A program made the translations under genes and the position numbers. Of a stretch of DNA of 64,000 nt, positions 32,242 through 43,639 are shown piece after piece. The DNA comes from Rhizodiscina lignyota (taxonomy: Eukaryota > Ascomycota > Dothideomycetes > Aulographales > Rhizodiscinaceae), in the NCBI GenBank assembly GCA_010015805.1, contig ML978121.1, positions 2,232,001 through 2,296,000 on the forward strand, in the 5' to 3' direction. Each line of letters starts with the position of its first letter. The stretch's first letter is position 1. Under the pieces are notes generated by a model. The model had not been told where the DNA came from. It worked only from the letters and a program-made list of their open reading frames with translations, and did not search any database.

Positions 32242-33783
32242 TATGATGCTATTTCATATTTTGTGTTTCAAACAAAGATGCAAGGCGGAAAGTTTCAAAC
32301 AAGCATATAAACAGTGGGCTGAGGAGACGCGTATAAGAGAGAAGGAGCTACCTTGATCGCCGCCAAAGAATGGCACATGGCCCTGCGTTATGTCTGCCAG
32401 GGAAGGCAAGAGCCACGAGGCAAGGTTGACCATTATGCAGAGTTACTGGCGAAGGAAACGACTGGATGGTCTTGGGCAAGAGCAAGGAATCAGGTAGATC
32501 TTAGACGCGCCAAATGAACATCGTCATGCGGCTTGGAAGTATATGGAGGCACAGGATGCCGCACACAATTGGTGCTACGATTTTCCAAGCAATCAAGCAA
32601 GCAAAAATGTAGGGATGAGGGTTGACTCGAGGGCTGACACAAGGATATGCGGAAGATCGTTGAAGTCACTGCCTCCAGACGCACATAGGTCGAAGTCTGC
32701 ACAAGAAGGCAGAGGCTGGAGGTTGAAACAGCCTTGACGGTGCGTAGTCTGACTGGCTTGGGGCGAGATGAGATGCAATCGCACGGCGAGCCTCCGCGAG
32801 GATGCTGCGGAGGTCGAGTTTAGCTTGTAACCACAGCGTCCAGGAAGGGGCTCAGGTGGTGGCCTGTGCTTTTCCGGTTTCACAAACCGTGACAAAAGTG
32901 GGTTATTTCTAGGTTGGACACCTCCCATTTGCACGGCTGGAACCACTTTCACTGCGCTCCACTTCGCCATGTTGTCCATGATGTTAACAGCGCAGTCGTC
33001 ATGATATCCTGATTGGCGACCTCGAAAAGTCCCAGGCTGCCTCTTGTGTTACATCTCCGAGCGGAGAAAGTGGTCGTCTGATGGATTCAGTCTCGTGCCT
33101 CTTTTTCGAGTTCACTCCTCTCGCACCTCAATTGTTGCTCTGAATGATCTTTTCGTAATGATGTAACTGTGTTCAGAGCATGGTTTCGAGACTGAATTCT
33201 CATTTGCTGCCTTACAAGACTCAAGGAGCGCTATGAGGTGGAAGTGTGCCACTCCTGGCTACGAACGCTCACCACCGGCAGAGACTACGGATTCATCAGC
33301 GTCACTTGACGATGTTGATTTTCGGCGGCTACTATTTTGCAAGCGGAATGCTTGGTTGAGGAGAGAAAATCAGAAATGCAACCTCCAGAAGGTTGTCCGA
33401 TCGATGATCTGGTGCCATTTACTGGACGAAGAGGGGCGTTCAGCCTCCATTGCGTACATACAAACGGTATGACATCTGACGATATCACTAGTATATACGG
33501 ACCGATCGCGAGAACAGGATGCGTGTGGCTAGTCAGGTTCTAGAGACTGCCCACGCCAACCTTATTCGCGACTATCACCATTTGTCTTCGTTGAAGCGCG
33601 CTGCTGTCGTATTCTACTCCTGACAACCCTACCAAAGGCCGGGACAGAAGACTTGTGGAGGTTGTGCCCTCTTACAGATGGCTTTTAGCGACAACGTTCG
33701 TCAAAACTTGTCGTCTGGTTACGCTTTTCCCCGCTAAGCTCAACGGCTGGTTGGAGTTTCAACAAAATGCCTGCCCATGGCCA
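32242..33783. other. Gene-poor stretch of 1.5 kb
   Basis: One ATG-started minus-strand frame (32593-32979, 128 codons, MDNMAKWSAVKVVPAVQ...) is Pro/Ser-rich and unrecognised; it could be a small gene, but nothing supports it beyond length. Other frames at 33233-33543 overlap on both strands. No repeats were seen. Confidence 0.3.
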
Positions 33784-34781
33784 ATGAGCAACGATGCATT
33801 CGTATGTATCCGATACATTTCATATTTTGCGATGATCTCCTCTTCTTTTTAAGTTTCTTCGTCGCCCATACATTTCAGTTTCATCGCATCGAAAACCTGT
33901 CAATACGAGCAACATCGCCACAATTTCCGTGTGCCTACCGCTCTCCCATCACATCTGCAACGCAAGATGCTCCCAGAATTTCCCAAGGCGAAACTCGACA
34001 ATTCTACTTTTCTCATTCCGATGTGGTCACCTTTCCGCAGAGGCTCGCACCGAATCAGCCAGTACGTCCGGAGATGATCCAATTCAAAGAACTCAATGCC
34101 CGCGTTGTCAACTTACTGTCAGTGTGCAAGACCATATACCAGGAAGCTCATGGATACGTGTACGACTTGAATACCTTTCGCATGAAAATTATGTCAACCA
34201 AGACTTGGAGCCCCTTTCATGTGTTGCGGAGGCCTAATGCGAGAGCACTCGAGTTGATCAAGTATCTCGAAATTGATAGCATCTTTGACGACACTGTCGT
34301 TCACGGCCTTGATATCCATGCGGAAGTGTCGTTTTTGAGGAAGATGGGGGTTCTGACTAGAGATACAATGCGAAGCTCATCGCTGAAGTCACTCCGGATC
34401 GAGAGAAGAATTATTGGACATAACTATCCATATACAGACGGATGTTCGACTGCACTATCCCCGGACATTTTGGACACCGAGCGAAAGCTGAAAATTGGAC
34501 GGTGCATGCTTTGGTCGATGTGTCTTCAAGACTCGTGCACTAATGTGCTAGGAGTGCACCTCCCGTGCATCACGTTAAGTGGCGACACAAACGAGACAGT
34601 GAAGGAGATAACCTTTAGAGGCGAGTGTTACGCAAAGGAACTCTACGAGGTTGCCTCCGCGCGCATGATCTTCAAGCAATTGCGAGAGACCGACAAGGCG
34701 GAGATTGCGAAAGGAATCCTTAGAATGAGGGAAGGCCGACCTCGCTACTGGCCCCTTCAAGGACCGAAGCGAATATTCTAA
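33784..34781 (+). CDS. F-box/2EXR-like hypothetical protein
   Basis: A protein of the large fungal family with an 'inspect the leader then LLxVCkxIYxEA' pattern, usually linked to F-box or 2EXR/DUF7730 domains; function unknown. The chosen model has an 18-bp first exon (33784-33801, MSNDAF), a 77-bp intron (33802-33878, GTATGT...TTTCAG) and a second exon 33879-34781, giving 306 residues. The core is LNARVVNLLSVCKTIYQEAHGYVYDLNTF. The front LPxEIR helix expected of the family is absent, so the N-terminus may be wrong or the domain degenerate. The alternative is an unspliced start at 33777, which would add a hydrophobic run (FFLSFFVAHTFQ) that I believe is intron. Confidence 0.6.
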
Positions 34782-36837
34782 AGCCTTCGAAGTGCCCAGA
34801 GTTTTGCATTTACTACCGCTATTAGGGTTTCGCGATGTTGATACATTTACACATTGCTTTTCTCTGGCTATTTGCAGTCCGCTAGTGAAGAGGGTGTTGC
34901 CTGTATCATACCAAGCGGATGCACTACAGTATTGAGATGGATGGTTCGAATTTGGCGTTCTTGGGCATAGCATTACCCTCTTTCCTTTGTACTTGCTGTT
35001 ATATATGCTCGGCCGGTTGTGCATTCCACCTCCGTAGACTTGGTAATGTACGATTTGAAATCGACGTGTATGATTGTTCAGCATTTTTTGATACTACTCA
35101 ATTGGGGTGCGGACGCAAATGCGGGCAGTGCAGCTCAAATAGCTTTAATCAGCAATTGCTTATTTCACAGATTAATCTCAATTGGAAAGCTCTGAAAGTT
35201 GCATAACTCGCTTCTCATTATATGATTATATCCGAAATCCGAGTTCGAGTCTGAGTCTCATTGAATGATGAGAATACGAGATGAGATAAGATGAGACGAG
35301 GCATGATTGAAATTTGGAGTAAGTAGTCCGACAAGAGACGAGCTCGGCTGCTTTCTTATTTGCGGCTTCGTCTTTCGGCATCACAAACTATTTCATACCT
35401 TCCAAAGTAACCATCAACACCCACGGCGTCCCTCCATGCGCAATCATAGATGACGACACGCATCCATGATATCCTCAGAGTCCTTTCACGACATCACAAC
35501 TACAATCAGAAAACTATGCAATGGCGTGTCAGTTTCAATAGATACTCTCTATCAGAGCGGTGTATGAACGCCGCACATAGTCTTATTGAGGCCTACCTAA
35601 TCCAGGGAGGCGACTATATTTTGACTATCTCAGATGAAAACTTTTAGAGGGGAATAAATGACGGTATGCCGTATCAGATCCCATTCTTCGCGCACTAGAA
35701 GGTCGCCCGAGCTATACAAGCTCACGACACGAAACAACGGCGGCAGGGTTGTACTTCGGTTGACTCGCCAGACATCTGGACGACGCCGACTATTACCAGC
35801 TCCAGCTAGAAGTATCAGATTCCACCTGGTACGGACTATGACGATAAGCCAGTTATCGTGAAGTCCCTTAATTATGCCTTCTTCAAGGGCTGTATATTTT
35901 ATTATAGCGTATATACACATCAACGACGTAGCCTATCAATATAGTAATAGTGCTGTGCTGTTATGAAAAGGGACCTCGCACCGTCGACGACATCGTTGCA
36001 TACTTCAGGACGCAACCTAAGGAGTCGGCTTGTGTATAAATCCAGGCCTTATCAGAGGCCGTCTAAAGCGCTTACTTGAAGTCGTTTTTTTTCTCAAGAA
36101 GTTGAATGGAGACAGGTGGGATCTGGTCTATCCGAATGCCGCTCCCATAAGCCCCCGCATACGCTTCTTACAACATTACGTCCGATGCCTACGCTGGACA
36201 ATGTGGATGCAAACTGAGAACTGTCATCTCTCCTCCTCTGATACTAAAGACCACTGAAGTTGAACTCGTTGTCGCGTGCGGTCGGCAGAGCTCAGCACCA
36301 AAGGAGGCCGAGATCGCGTAGTTCATCCAACAGCGTCGAGCATGTGGTTCGGGCCTCTAAGCTAGGCATTCTCTCGTCCGCTTCGTCCGTCAGCAACCGG
36401 GAGCTAAGTGTAGAAATCACTTTACGGCTTCGTGCGTTGCTCGCTGTCAGGAGAGATGATTCCGCTCTCAAACTCCGGCACATTTGTCATCAGTCCCCAG
36501 GCTGCCATAAGCTCAACGCGTCGCGCGCGGAGTTTTGCAATTTATCGTACCGAGACGCGCCAGGAGGAAAAGAGGCAACGTTGGATTTCGAAAGCTTGTA
36601 GCATATCTTCTTGGCTTACCAGACAAGACAAAGCGAATCGTAGAGGGCCAATTGATGTCACAGGCGCAGCTACCTGCATTCCCCAGTTTCCGCAAAAGTA
36701 TTTAGTAGTCCCTTCCCCACTTCATGCTGGGAGGTCTCGTTTGTTTGGTCCTCATGCTCCGGAGCTCTGTGATACGACTCTCCCAGACTTCGAGACATAT
36801 CGCGCCAACCTTCAACTCGATAAGAACGAACAGCACA
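34782..36837. other. Gene-poor 2 kb stretch, possible gene relic
   Basis: No intact gene is visible. A purine-rich simple tract (GAGATGAGATAAGATGAGAC) lies near 35280. Between 35640 and 36060 fragments in several frames have a protein-like feel (GRRRLLPAPARSIRFH on plus; VVSLYSSGDLLVREEWDLI on minus), but no family can be named. The part from 36500 to 36830 is the promoter and leader of the downstream GST. Confidence 0.3.
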
Positions 36838-37879
36838 ATGGCGAGCGGAGACCGACCAACCGGTCTCATTGCCAACAAGGGCATTGAGCTTCTCACATTC
36901 GGCACTCCTAATGGTCTGTCATTCAATAGCCTATCTCAATTGACCAATGGCTAACCCACTCCACAGGCGTCAAAGCATCCATCATGCTCGAGGAGCTCAA
37001 GGAGACATACGGCATGGACTACACATTCCAAGGCATCAACATCATGCAGAACATTCAGAAAGAGCCGTGGTTCACGAAGCTCGGCCCTAATGGGCGTATT
37101 CCCGTGATCGTCGACCACGACAAGGGCGACTACGCCGTCATGGAGGGACTCGCGATTCTCAACTACCTAACGAAGTTCTACGACCCGGAGCACAAGTTCA
37201 GCTTCACTGACGACCTGGACATCTGCACGGCGGAGCAGTGGATGGCGTGGCAACACGGCGGCATGGGTGAGTGAGGCAATCCGGCGTCTCTCCGTTCCCG
37301 TCCACATTCTCTCCGAACCGTTACGATGCCACAATATCTCCGAGCATCTTATCAATTATCCCTATCTCCGCGAATAGAATGACGCAAGACTTCCAGAGCT
37401 TAAATGGACATCTTCACTAACTATTATTTATAGGCCCAATGCAAGGCCAAGCAGGTCAATACTACCGCTTCCTAAAAGAGCGCATCCCGCACCCAACGCA
37501 GCGCTACGTCGGCGAGACGGAGCGCCTCTACGGCGTGCTCGATGCCCGTCTCGCCGGCCGCGACTACATCGCCGGCCAAGGCAAGGGCAAGTACAGCATC
37601 GCGGACATCAACACGTTCGGGTGGGTCAACGGGTGCGGGCTGGCGGGCATCAACCTCGAGCAGTTCCCCAACGTGTACGCGTGGTGGGAGCGGGTGCGCG
37701 CGCGACCGGCGGTGGAGAAGGGACTGTCGGTGCCGTCCGGAGCGCCGTCGCCGTTTGGTTGGAGGGAGCTGCAGAAGAAGAGGGCGGAGGATCCGGAGGC
37801 CGCGAAGGCGGAAGAGCCGCTGAAGGAGGCGCTGGAGGCGGCGAAGAAGCAGTACAATTACGTGTACAAGAGCCCGTAA
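36838..37879 (+). CDS. Ure2-type glutathione S-transferase
   Basis: Conjugates or reduces substrates with glutathione; closest in pattern to fungal Ure2p-like/GTT cytosolic enzymes. Three exons: 36838-36913, 36967-37266 and 37434-37879, with introns of 53 and 167 bp. Joins read GTPN-GVKASIMLEEL and HGGMG-PMQGQAGQYY, giving 273 residues. The N-terminal domain has IELLTFGTPNGVKASIMLEE, RIPVIVDHDKGDYAVMEGLAILNYL (cis-Pro, and the glutathione-site Glu-Gly). The C-terminal domain has AGQGKGKYSIADINTFGWVNG and NVYAWWERVRARPAVEKGL. The ATG at 36838 (CACAATGG) matches where homologues begin, but the frame stays open upstream to ATGs at 36754 and 36724, giving a basic, acid-free extension that looks like a mitochondrial presequence. 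The 3' third is unusually GC-rich. Confidence 0.92.
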
Positions 37880-39130
37880 AGAATGTGGGAGATATCACGG
37901 AGGGATGACACGAGAAGATGAGGGAGCTACCTGACCTGGCCTGTTTGCACTGACGTTGCTTTAAGGCTGTTATAGTAGCCACGTGATAGGTGACCAATAT
38001 CCAAATAGAGGTCTTGCTAAAATACGCAGCCCCTTGACTCCCCCATCCAATCATTTTTGGTAACTACTGCATAATTTCTCCTGTCTTATCCTAGAGATTT
38101 CCCGTACCAATGGCTTGAAGGATAGCAGAGCCACGGGCAGGTGAAGGTCGCGGGGGACCTGTGGAGCTGGATACGACAGAGAGGCAGGACTCTCAACGAA
38201 ATTGAATTCGGCTTTATAAGTGCCAAACTTTCAACCACCTTTTGCTGAAACTTTCCGACACACGCAGGACCAAGGGATTGGAAAATGGCAGAAGAAAACG
38301 CTGAACGCGATTTAATCCTCGCTGAGCGGACGAAATGCAAGCTGCCCCAGAAATGCTCAAGCTTGACCTCAGATACCAACCGCTTCCGTCAACCATCACA
38401 AGCATAGGCGAGACTGGAGAGTAACGACTCCTTGACGGGTGAGCAGGTGTCAGAGATGTGCGCAGAGCCTTTCAGCGCTCCAATAAGTGCTATGGCCAGC
38501 GAACGCGGAGCTCTTTCAGCGCCGTCTTGGGGGAGGAATTTCGATATGTCTCTCAGAGATGTCATCCTGAAGGCGTCGTTCCGTTGCAGAATTATATGCC
38601 CACGGCATGGTAGCTGGAGGGTTAAGTAGTCTCTTCGCATCAGCAATGCTCTTATTGGTACAAGTTCCCCGAGTCGAACCGCTGAGTCGCAGGCAAACAG
38701 TGTCGATCTTCGGAAGTATGGTGCGTGGGTGCAGAGATGGCTTCCAGTGTCGTTGAACGCAACAGTCGGGTGTCGTTCAGTATGTGGCAGGGCGTCCACC
38801 GCGACGCCAGCAACATGGAAAGATTTTCCCTTCTGTTGAGATAAGACTAAAATCCTTACCTCCCACAGCTTAATGCAGAGAGCAATTCCAAGGTAGCTCC
38901 AGTTTACGTTGTCTGGAACCAACTCATCCAGTACTCTATGCCACTGTGTACCAAGGCGAACCGCGTCCGTCGTCACAGCTAAATTTGAACTCCTGTTTCA
39001 CGTGCCATTGAAATTGATCGATTCGCGAAACCATATCCAGTTTCGCCTGTCTATCCAAGCTCTTAGATACCACAAAGAGCGCCATTTCGCATCACCGCCT
39101 AAACAAGCAAATCTAGCAATCTGAAGCCTC
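37880..39130. other. Gene-poor 1.25 kb stretch
   Basis: The longest frame (38389-38976 minus, 195 codons) starts with GTG. It contains VPDNVNWSYLGIALCIKLWE and might be part of a spliced or decayed gene, but I recognise nothing. A second minus frame (38086-38379) also matches nothing. The left end holds the GST 3' flank. Confidence 0.3.
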
Positions 39131-40874
39131 TCAGTGCGCCGCAATCAAAAACGTATTCGTCGCTAAACACACCACCATCACAACGATGCCATACACCGCC
39201 AGAGCCAAGCTCGACTTCCTCAGCAACTCCCTCCGCCAGGCCCTTTTCCCTCTGCCCCAGAATCCGCTTCCGGAGAGCAGGCCGCTGCCGGCTGTGTTGC
39301 CCTCGCCTTCGTCGCTGGAATCGTACTCTTCCTCATCGTCGTCTTCTTTAAGCAGGCGCTGATGGTGTGGGCTGTCGGGGCTTGAGATTTTGTAGTAGAA
39401 TAGTCCCGGAAGGATGAACGAAATGCTCGTGCTGCCTGTGCTGCCCACGTACGCAAGCACTTTCTCTAGCGAGGAGACGGTCATGGCGACGATGTAGCTC
39501 AGAATGATAATGACGGTCGTGATAGCTGCGAAGCGTACGTCCCCCATTGGCTCTGCGCGAGCCGCACTCTGGGACGGTGGGATCGGCGCAATTGACTGTT
39601 GGGCCAGAAGGCCAGAATTGGGACTGGGACTCCGATTGTCACCAGCTTGCTTCTTTTTCCAGCTGCTGGGTCGCCATTTGAGCACTGCATCGACAGACGC
39701 CCTGCAAGGATGGACTTGCAGAGGGTAGGAGAACATGACGAGGACGACGATGGCGGCGCGGCCGATGGTCGCGGAAACGGAGGGCGGATACATAGATACG
39801 ATGTTTCCATTCACCGTATCGCCGTAACTCAAATACCCTGTTAAAGCAACAAGAATGTATATGGCACCTGCAGTACCGATACTCGCGACGACCACGGCTG
39901 TGGTGCGGAAGTGGCTGTTATTAGTGATCTCGTTGAGGATCGAGAACATGTTCTGATGGCATGTGTATGCGAATACGATGACGGGGAAGGCGGCCAAAGT
40001 GGGAATGGGACCTTGCCATTTGAAGACGCTGACGTGCCCGCGGTCTGGGAGGGTGTCGCCTTTGATGAAGTGCGCGAGGACGAGGATTACAAGGTAGCCG
40101 ATCGAAATGAGTGCTATGACGGAGGTGTATTTGAGGGAGTCGAGACGGCGGAGGAAGGAGAGGGGTATCACTATCAACCTGGACGGCCCGTTAGCATCCC
40201 GTCCGAAATTTGGAGACGATTAAAAACTGATGAGACGAACATGAATGCCGTGACCCAGAAATGCCTATCCACAAGATATCCTACGTCACCTGCTCGCTCG
40301 TTGAATCCCAGCACAACTCCCGGCATTAGGTCTCCAATAATGATAAGGTAGCTCACACCGACTCCAAAGCACTTGATCGCAATCGCCGCGTCAAATATTA
40401 CCGCAGCATTCGGGTATGTAATCTGGGACAGCGCAAAGAAGGATGCCGAGCCTCTATCGAGATATTGCGAGCATCGAATCTGAAGGTAGAGGCCAAAGCC
40501 TGCGGTGAGGCCAGCCCAGGCGATGACCAAGACTCCGAGGACGATGCCCATTTTCGAGATCGCAGAGGGCATTGCGAGGCATCCTGCACCAACAACTGTA
40601 CATACTATCAGCGCTTATGAATATCATGACTTGGACAGAGTGGAGTCTCACTTGTATTCACTAGGTTGATAACGCTGCTCGCCCAGCTGGCTTGTCCGAC
40701 TATGCCCACATCCTTCCTCCCTCGCCGTTGCCTGCGTCTAGGTTAATGAAGGAGCCTGATAGATATTCCGGAACAAATGATAGCATACCTCCTCCCTCGC
40801 GATGATGCAGCGCTCGCAGGCCGCGACTCCATTCTCTCATCGGCATCTGCATTGATTGCCAGATAGCTTGTCAT
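39131..40874 (-). CDS. Vacuolar amino-acid transporter, AVT family
   Basis: Members of the AAAP/AVT family move neutral amino acids across the vacuolar membrane; this one is most like the AVT5/6/7 group. Four exons: 40874-40789, 40737-40652, 40595-40241 and 40178-39131, with introns of 51, 56 and 62 bp. Joins read SRGR-RRRQRRG, LVNT-IVGAGCLAMP and WVTAFM-LIVIPLSFLRRLDSLKY. The third uses a GTTCGT donor. Length is 524 residues. Helix 1 is ASWASSVINLVNTIVGAG, the family signature. Others include CHQNMFSILNEITNNSHF and SSLEKVLAYVGSTGSTSISFILPGLFYY. A long Ser/acid loop (DDDEEEYDSSDEGEG) precedes the last helix. The reading frame is open upstream of ATG 40874 without another ATG nearby. It is divergent from RO-10. 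Confidence 0.9.
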
Positions 40875-41189
40875 CTCCGCCTCGGGTCGGAAAAGCGCAG
40901 GGTCTCTTGGTGAAGCATACGCAGCACAAACAAATGCAGTGTAACTGCCTGCTTGGCTGAGCGTGAGGGAGAGGTGAGGGTGAGGATAGTGCGAGAAGAG
41001 GAGATATCGTGACTAGAATTTCAGACTTGCCGAGTTTCCAGATGGTGTGTTTGGAGGCTCCAATGGCGTATCGTATCTCCAGCGGGAAGATCCGCGCGCT
41101 AGTGCCTTGCTTGAAAGAAGTGTTTTGGGAGTTCATTTCTCACGCGACAATTGCACGTCAACACGTTCACCGTACGAATGTGAGGAGCC
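40875..41189. promoter_or_regulatory. Bidirectional promoter of AVT transporter and RO-10
   Basis: Only 315 bases separate two divergent ATGs, so both promoters and 5' leaders must share this interval. No specific factor site is claimed. Confidence 0.5.
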
Positions 41190-41864
41190 ATGACAGCTCT
41201 TGCTGGAGACGTGGTCCTCCAGACCCTCCAGCTCCTTGAATGGCGCCTCGCCAGGATCGACTTTATCCTCAATGGCCGGGCAGGCGACAGAGAAGGAGAA
41301 GTGGAGGGTCAACAAAGCGTGATGAAGCGCGTGGGAAAGCTGGAAGACGGCCTTTCAAAGCTCATTGCAAAGTCGCCAGCCATGGCGGAGATTATTGCAC
41401 TTCGTAAGCCCAAGTTGCGCGAATTGTTCAAACAAGTGGAAGCTGACTAGCGCGAAGAATTCCGTCACCCTGAAATATTCGAATCTGCCTCATCCGCCAC
41501 GAAACAAGACGAGCCTGACGTTTCGACAAAATTTTCCGTCGTCATCACTGAGGCCCCGTCCTTTCCCAGCGCTGTCTCGCAACTCACCCAATTAAACGAT
41601 TTGCCGATTCCCCCTACGAAGGACTTCACAAACATGATTGCCAGCTTACCGCGCATGGCTGCTATTCACGAACGACAGAGTGAACAAGAGAAGGAGATTT
41701 CAGAGCTGCGAAAGCGAAGTGCGCTTTTATTGTTAAAATGGCATGAGCTATTTGTCCTTGGCCAAGGAAGATGCTGGGCAGAATGGGATGGAAGGCTTAA
41801 GAAGGCGGAGATCAAGGTGCGGAGGGAAGAAGTTAGGAAGGAGAAAGAGGTGGAAGCGGGCTGA
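41190..41864 (+). CDS. ro-10: RO-10/dynactin p24-like nuclear distribution protein
   Basis: RO-10 is needed for nuclear distribution in Neurospora and is taken to be a dynactin small-arm subunit (p22-p24/DCTN3 family), working with dynein. Two exons: 41190-41403 and 41458-41864, with a 54-bp intron (GTAAGC...GCGAAG). The join reads AEIIAL-QFRHPEIF and gives 206 residues. TLQLLEWRLARIDFILNG is the N-terminal family helix; LTQLNDLPIP is the conserved centre; ASLPRMAAIHERQSEQEKEI is the coiled coil; the basic end is RLKKAEIKVRREEVRKE. The intron is a multiple of three but contains an in-frame TAG, so retention truncates the protein. Assignment is by pattern; sequence identity in this family is low. 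Confidence 0.8.
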
Positions 41865-43639
41865 TTTGAGATTGTGTTGGATGGAAATGCATGTCCAGTC
41901 ATGCGCGGCTCAGCAGAAAGTTCAATACAGACGAGCCCTCCAAGGATATATCCACCAGGCCCAGCTACTACCTCGATCGAGGCTGACCGCAAAGTTGTGC
42001 CACAGCTTTAAACCAATGGACGAAGGCGACGTGTTTATCATTCATCCAATACATTATGCGAATGTTCATGCTATACGTCGTATTTGGAAGAGCGATTCAA
42101 GGACGAATGCGAGGAGGTTCAAACATGATCTCTCTTGTTTGGAAGATCAATACTGACCCATTGCGCGGCCTTTCAACCCTCATCGACTGCAACGAAACAA
42201 TTTCGTCAGCTCAGCACCGATGCTGAGAGGGTGTTTGCTCGCTCTGACAGTGATCTCGTCCGACCGTCAGTATTCGCAATCGACTTGTTACAGCCTAGAA
42301 CTCAGGGGGAAGGCGAAGTTTTGTTTCTTGCTTCTCCGCTGACAGATATATAATATATCACCCTGTCTGGTCGGAGATCATGTACACTGCATGGAAACAT
42401 CACTCCAATGATATGGGCAGCTCTGATTTCATAGGGCCACATACCAAGCTTTTGGCCCTGACCGGTCGCAGAGCTTTCCGAGGCCGCTAAAACAAGGCAT
42501 GACATCAAACCAAGGCCAGAAGCATTAAAGAATTTCGCGTGGGAGCAAGGATTTTCGCTGCGTTTCGCCGGTGTTCGTTGCGGCCACGTTGGTTTCACAG
42601 TCGTCTCACAGGTCCAGCTACGTCAGGCCAGGCACGATGGAGAGCGGGACGGGACCTGCATATCAGAGTAGCACATACAAATGGAGGATAGCGTTGTATT
42701 TAATATGGTCGATTTGTATATGCCAGATATTAATGAATTGATGCTACGGCGCGTGATGCGTCTATGCCGCCCTGGGTGCGATGGGACGGTGCAACAAATA
42801 TAGCGACGTCCAGCTTCACAAACATGCGAGTTGTCAGAGCGCCTGCCGATCTGCTTGGAGTGCAGTGGCAAAGGAAAATAGGAAGATTCAGCGGCGGCAG
42901 GGAGCGGCGGGGAAGAGGGAGCCGAGCTTTTAATACTCCGTTGCATGTCTAGACTGGCGCTGCAGCAGTGCGACGGAATGGGTTTGCATCAATTTCGCGT
43001 GCCAGCGAATCGCCGGGCAACGCGCGCGCATGGGTGCGAGAAAACGGCGCGGCCAGAAAGGAGACTTCGTTCGCTCTCCGCCTCCAGCAGAGCCCCTCTG
43101 ACAGCTCGACGTCCATCCACTTCTGCACTCTCTCTTCGCTTCTGCTTCTAAAACATCTTGCTCTGCCATTCTCTAATCGCCAGTGCACGCGTCGCCGCCA
43201 GCTGCGAGCAGCTCCAGAACGCGCGCCGTTTCATCGAACCGCGGCCGGACCACCTTCGACACAGCCTCCTCCACCCTCCCCCATCGCACTCCATCACCCT
43301 CCCTCTTATCACCACCACCACCCACCCGACGCCAACCAACTCTCCCGCCTCAGCGAGCCGTCGCCGTCGTCGAGCAGCACAGGCTTTGACGAGCCCATTC
43401 GTTCACCGCACGCTCTTTCACGCCTCTTGCTCGTCTGCCACGCGCGACCGCACAACAAGGGCCACCACCCGGTCCCCTTTGTCAACCCAGCAAGGCGCAA
43501 TTTCCTAGTACACACAATCTCGACCCCAATCTCCAAGCAATCACCACAGCCGCCATAAGCACATATCCTTTCGAGCCTCTTTTCTTCTCGACACGCCGAG
43601 AATTATCGCTGCATCTTCTCCGCGCAGTTACCACTACTC
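41865..43639. other. Long leader/promoter region of SHO1
   Basis: No gene is supported in this 1.8 kb. From 43190 to 43640 the plus strand is extremely C-rich with CACCACCACC and CT runs, typical of a long 5' leader. A 196-codon open frame at 42968-43558 lacks any ATG and is rejected as a gene. Minus-strand frames (42302-42598, 42623-42946) show no domain. Confidence 0.4.

Noticed and set aside
34575-35084. 169-codon minus-strand frame
   Set aside because: Mostly antisense to the F-box-like gene's second exon, with no motif.
36514-36720. Possible transposon or LTR remnant before the GST
   Set aside because: No terminal repeats, target duplication or transposase/polymerase words were found there or elsewhere in the window.
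38690-38700. tRNA B-box-like GGTTCGACTC on the minus strand
   Set aside because: The flanking bases do not form a T arm or an acceptor stem, and no A box is at the right distance.
38389-38976. 195-codon minus-strand frame
   Set aside because: No ATG near its front, no family match, and no intron that extends it sensibly. It is kept only as a note in the gap entry.
42968-43558. 196-codon plus-strand frame upstream of SHO1
   Set aside because: It starts with GTG, contains no methionine codon at all, and is Pro/His/Ser-rich because the DNA is C-rich. It fits a long leader and not a protein.
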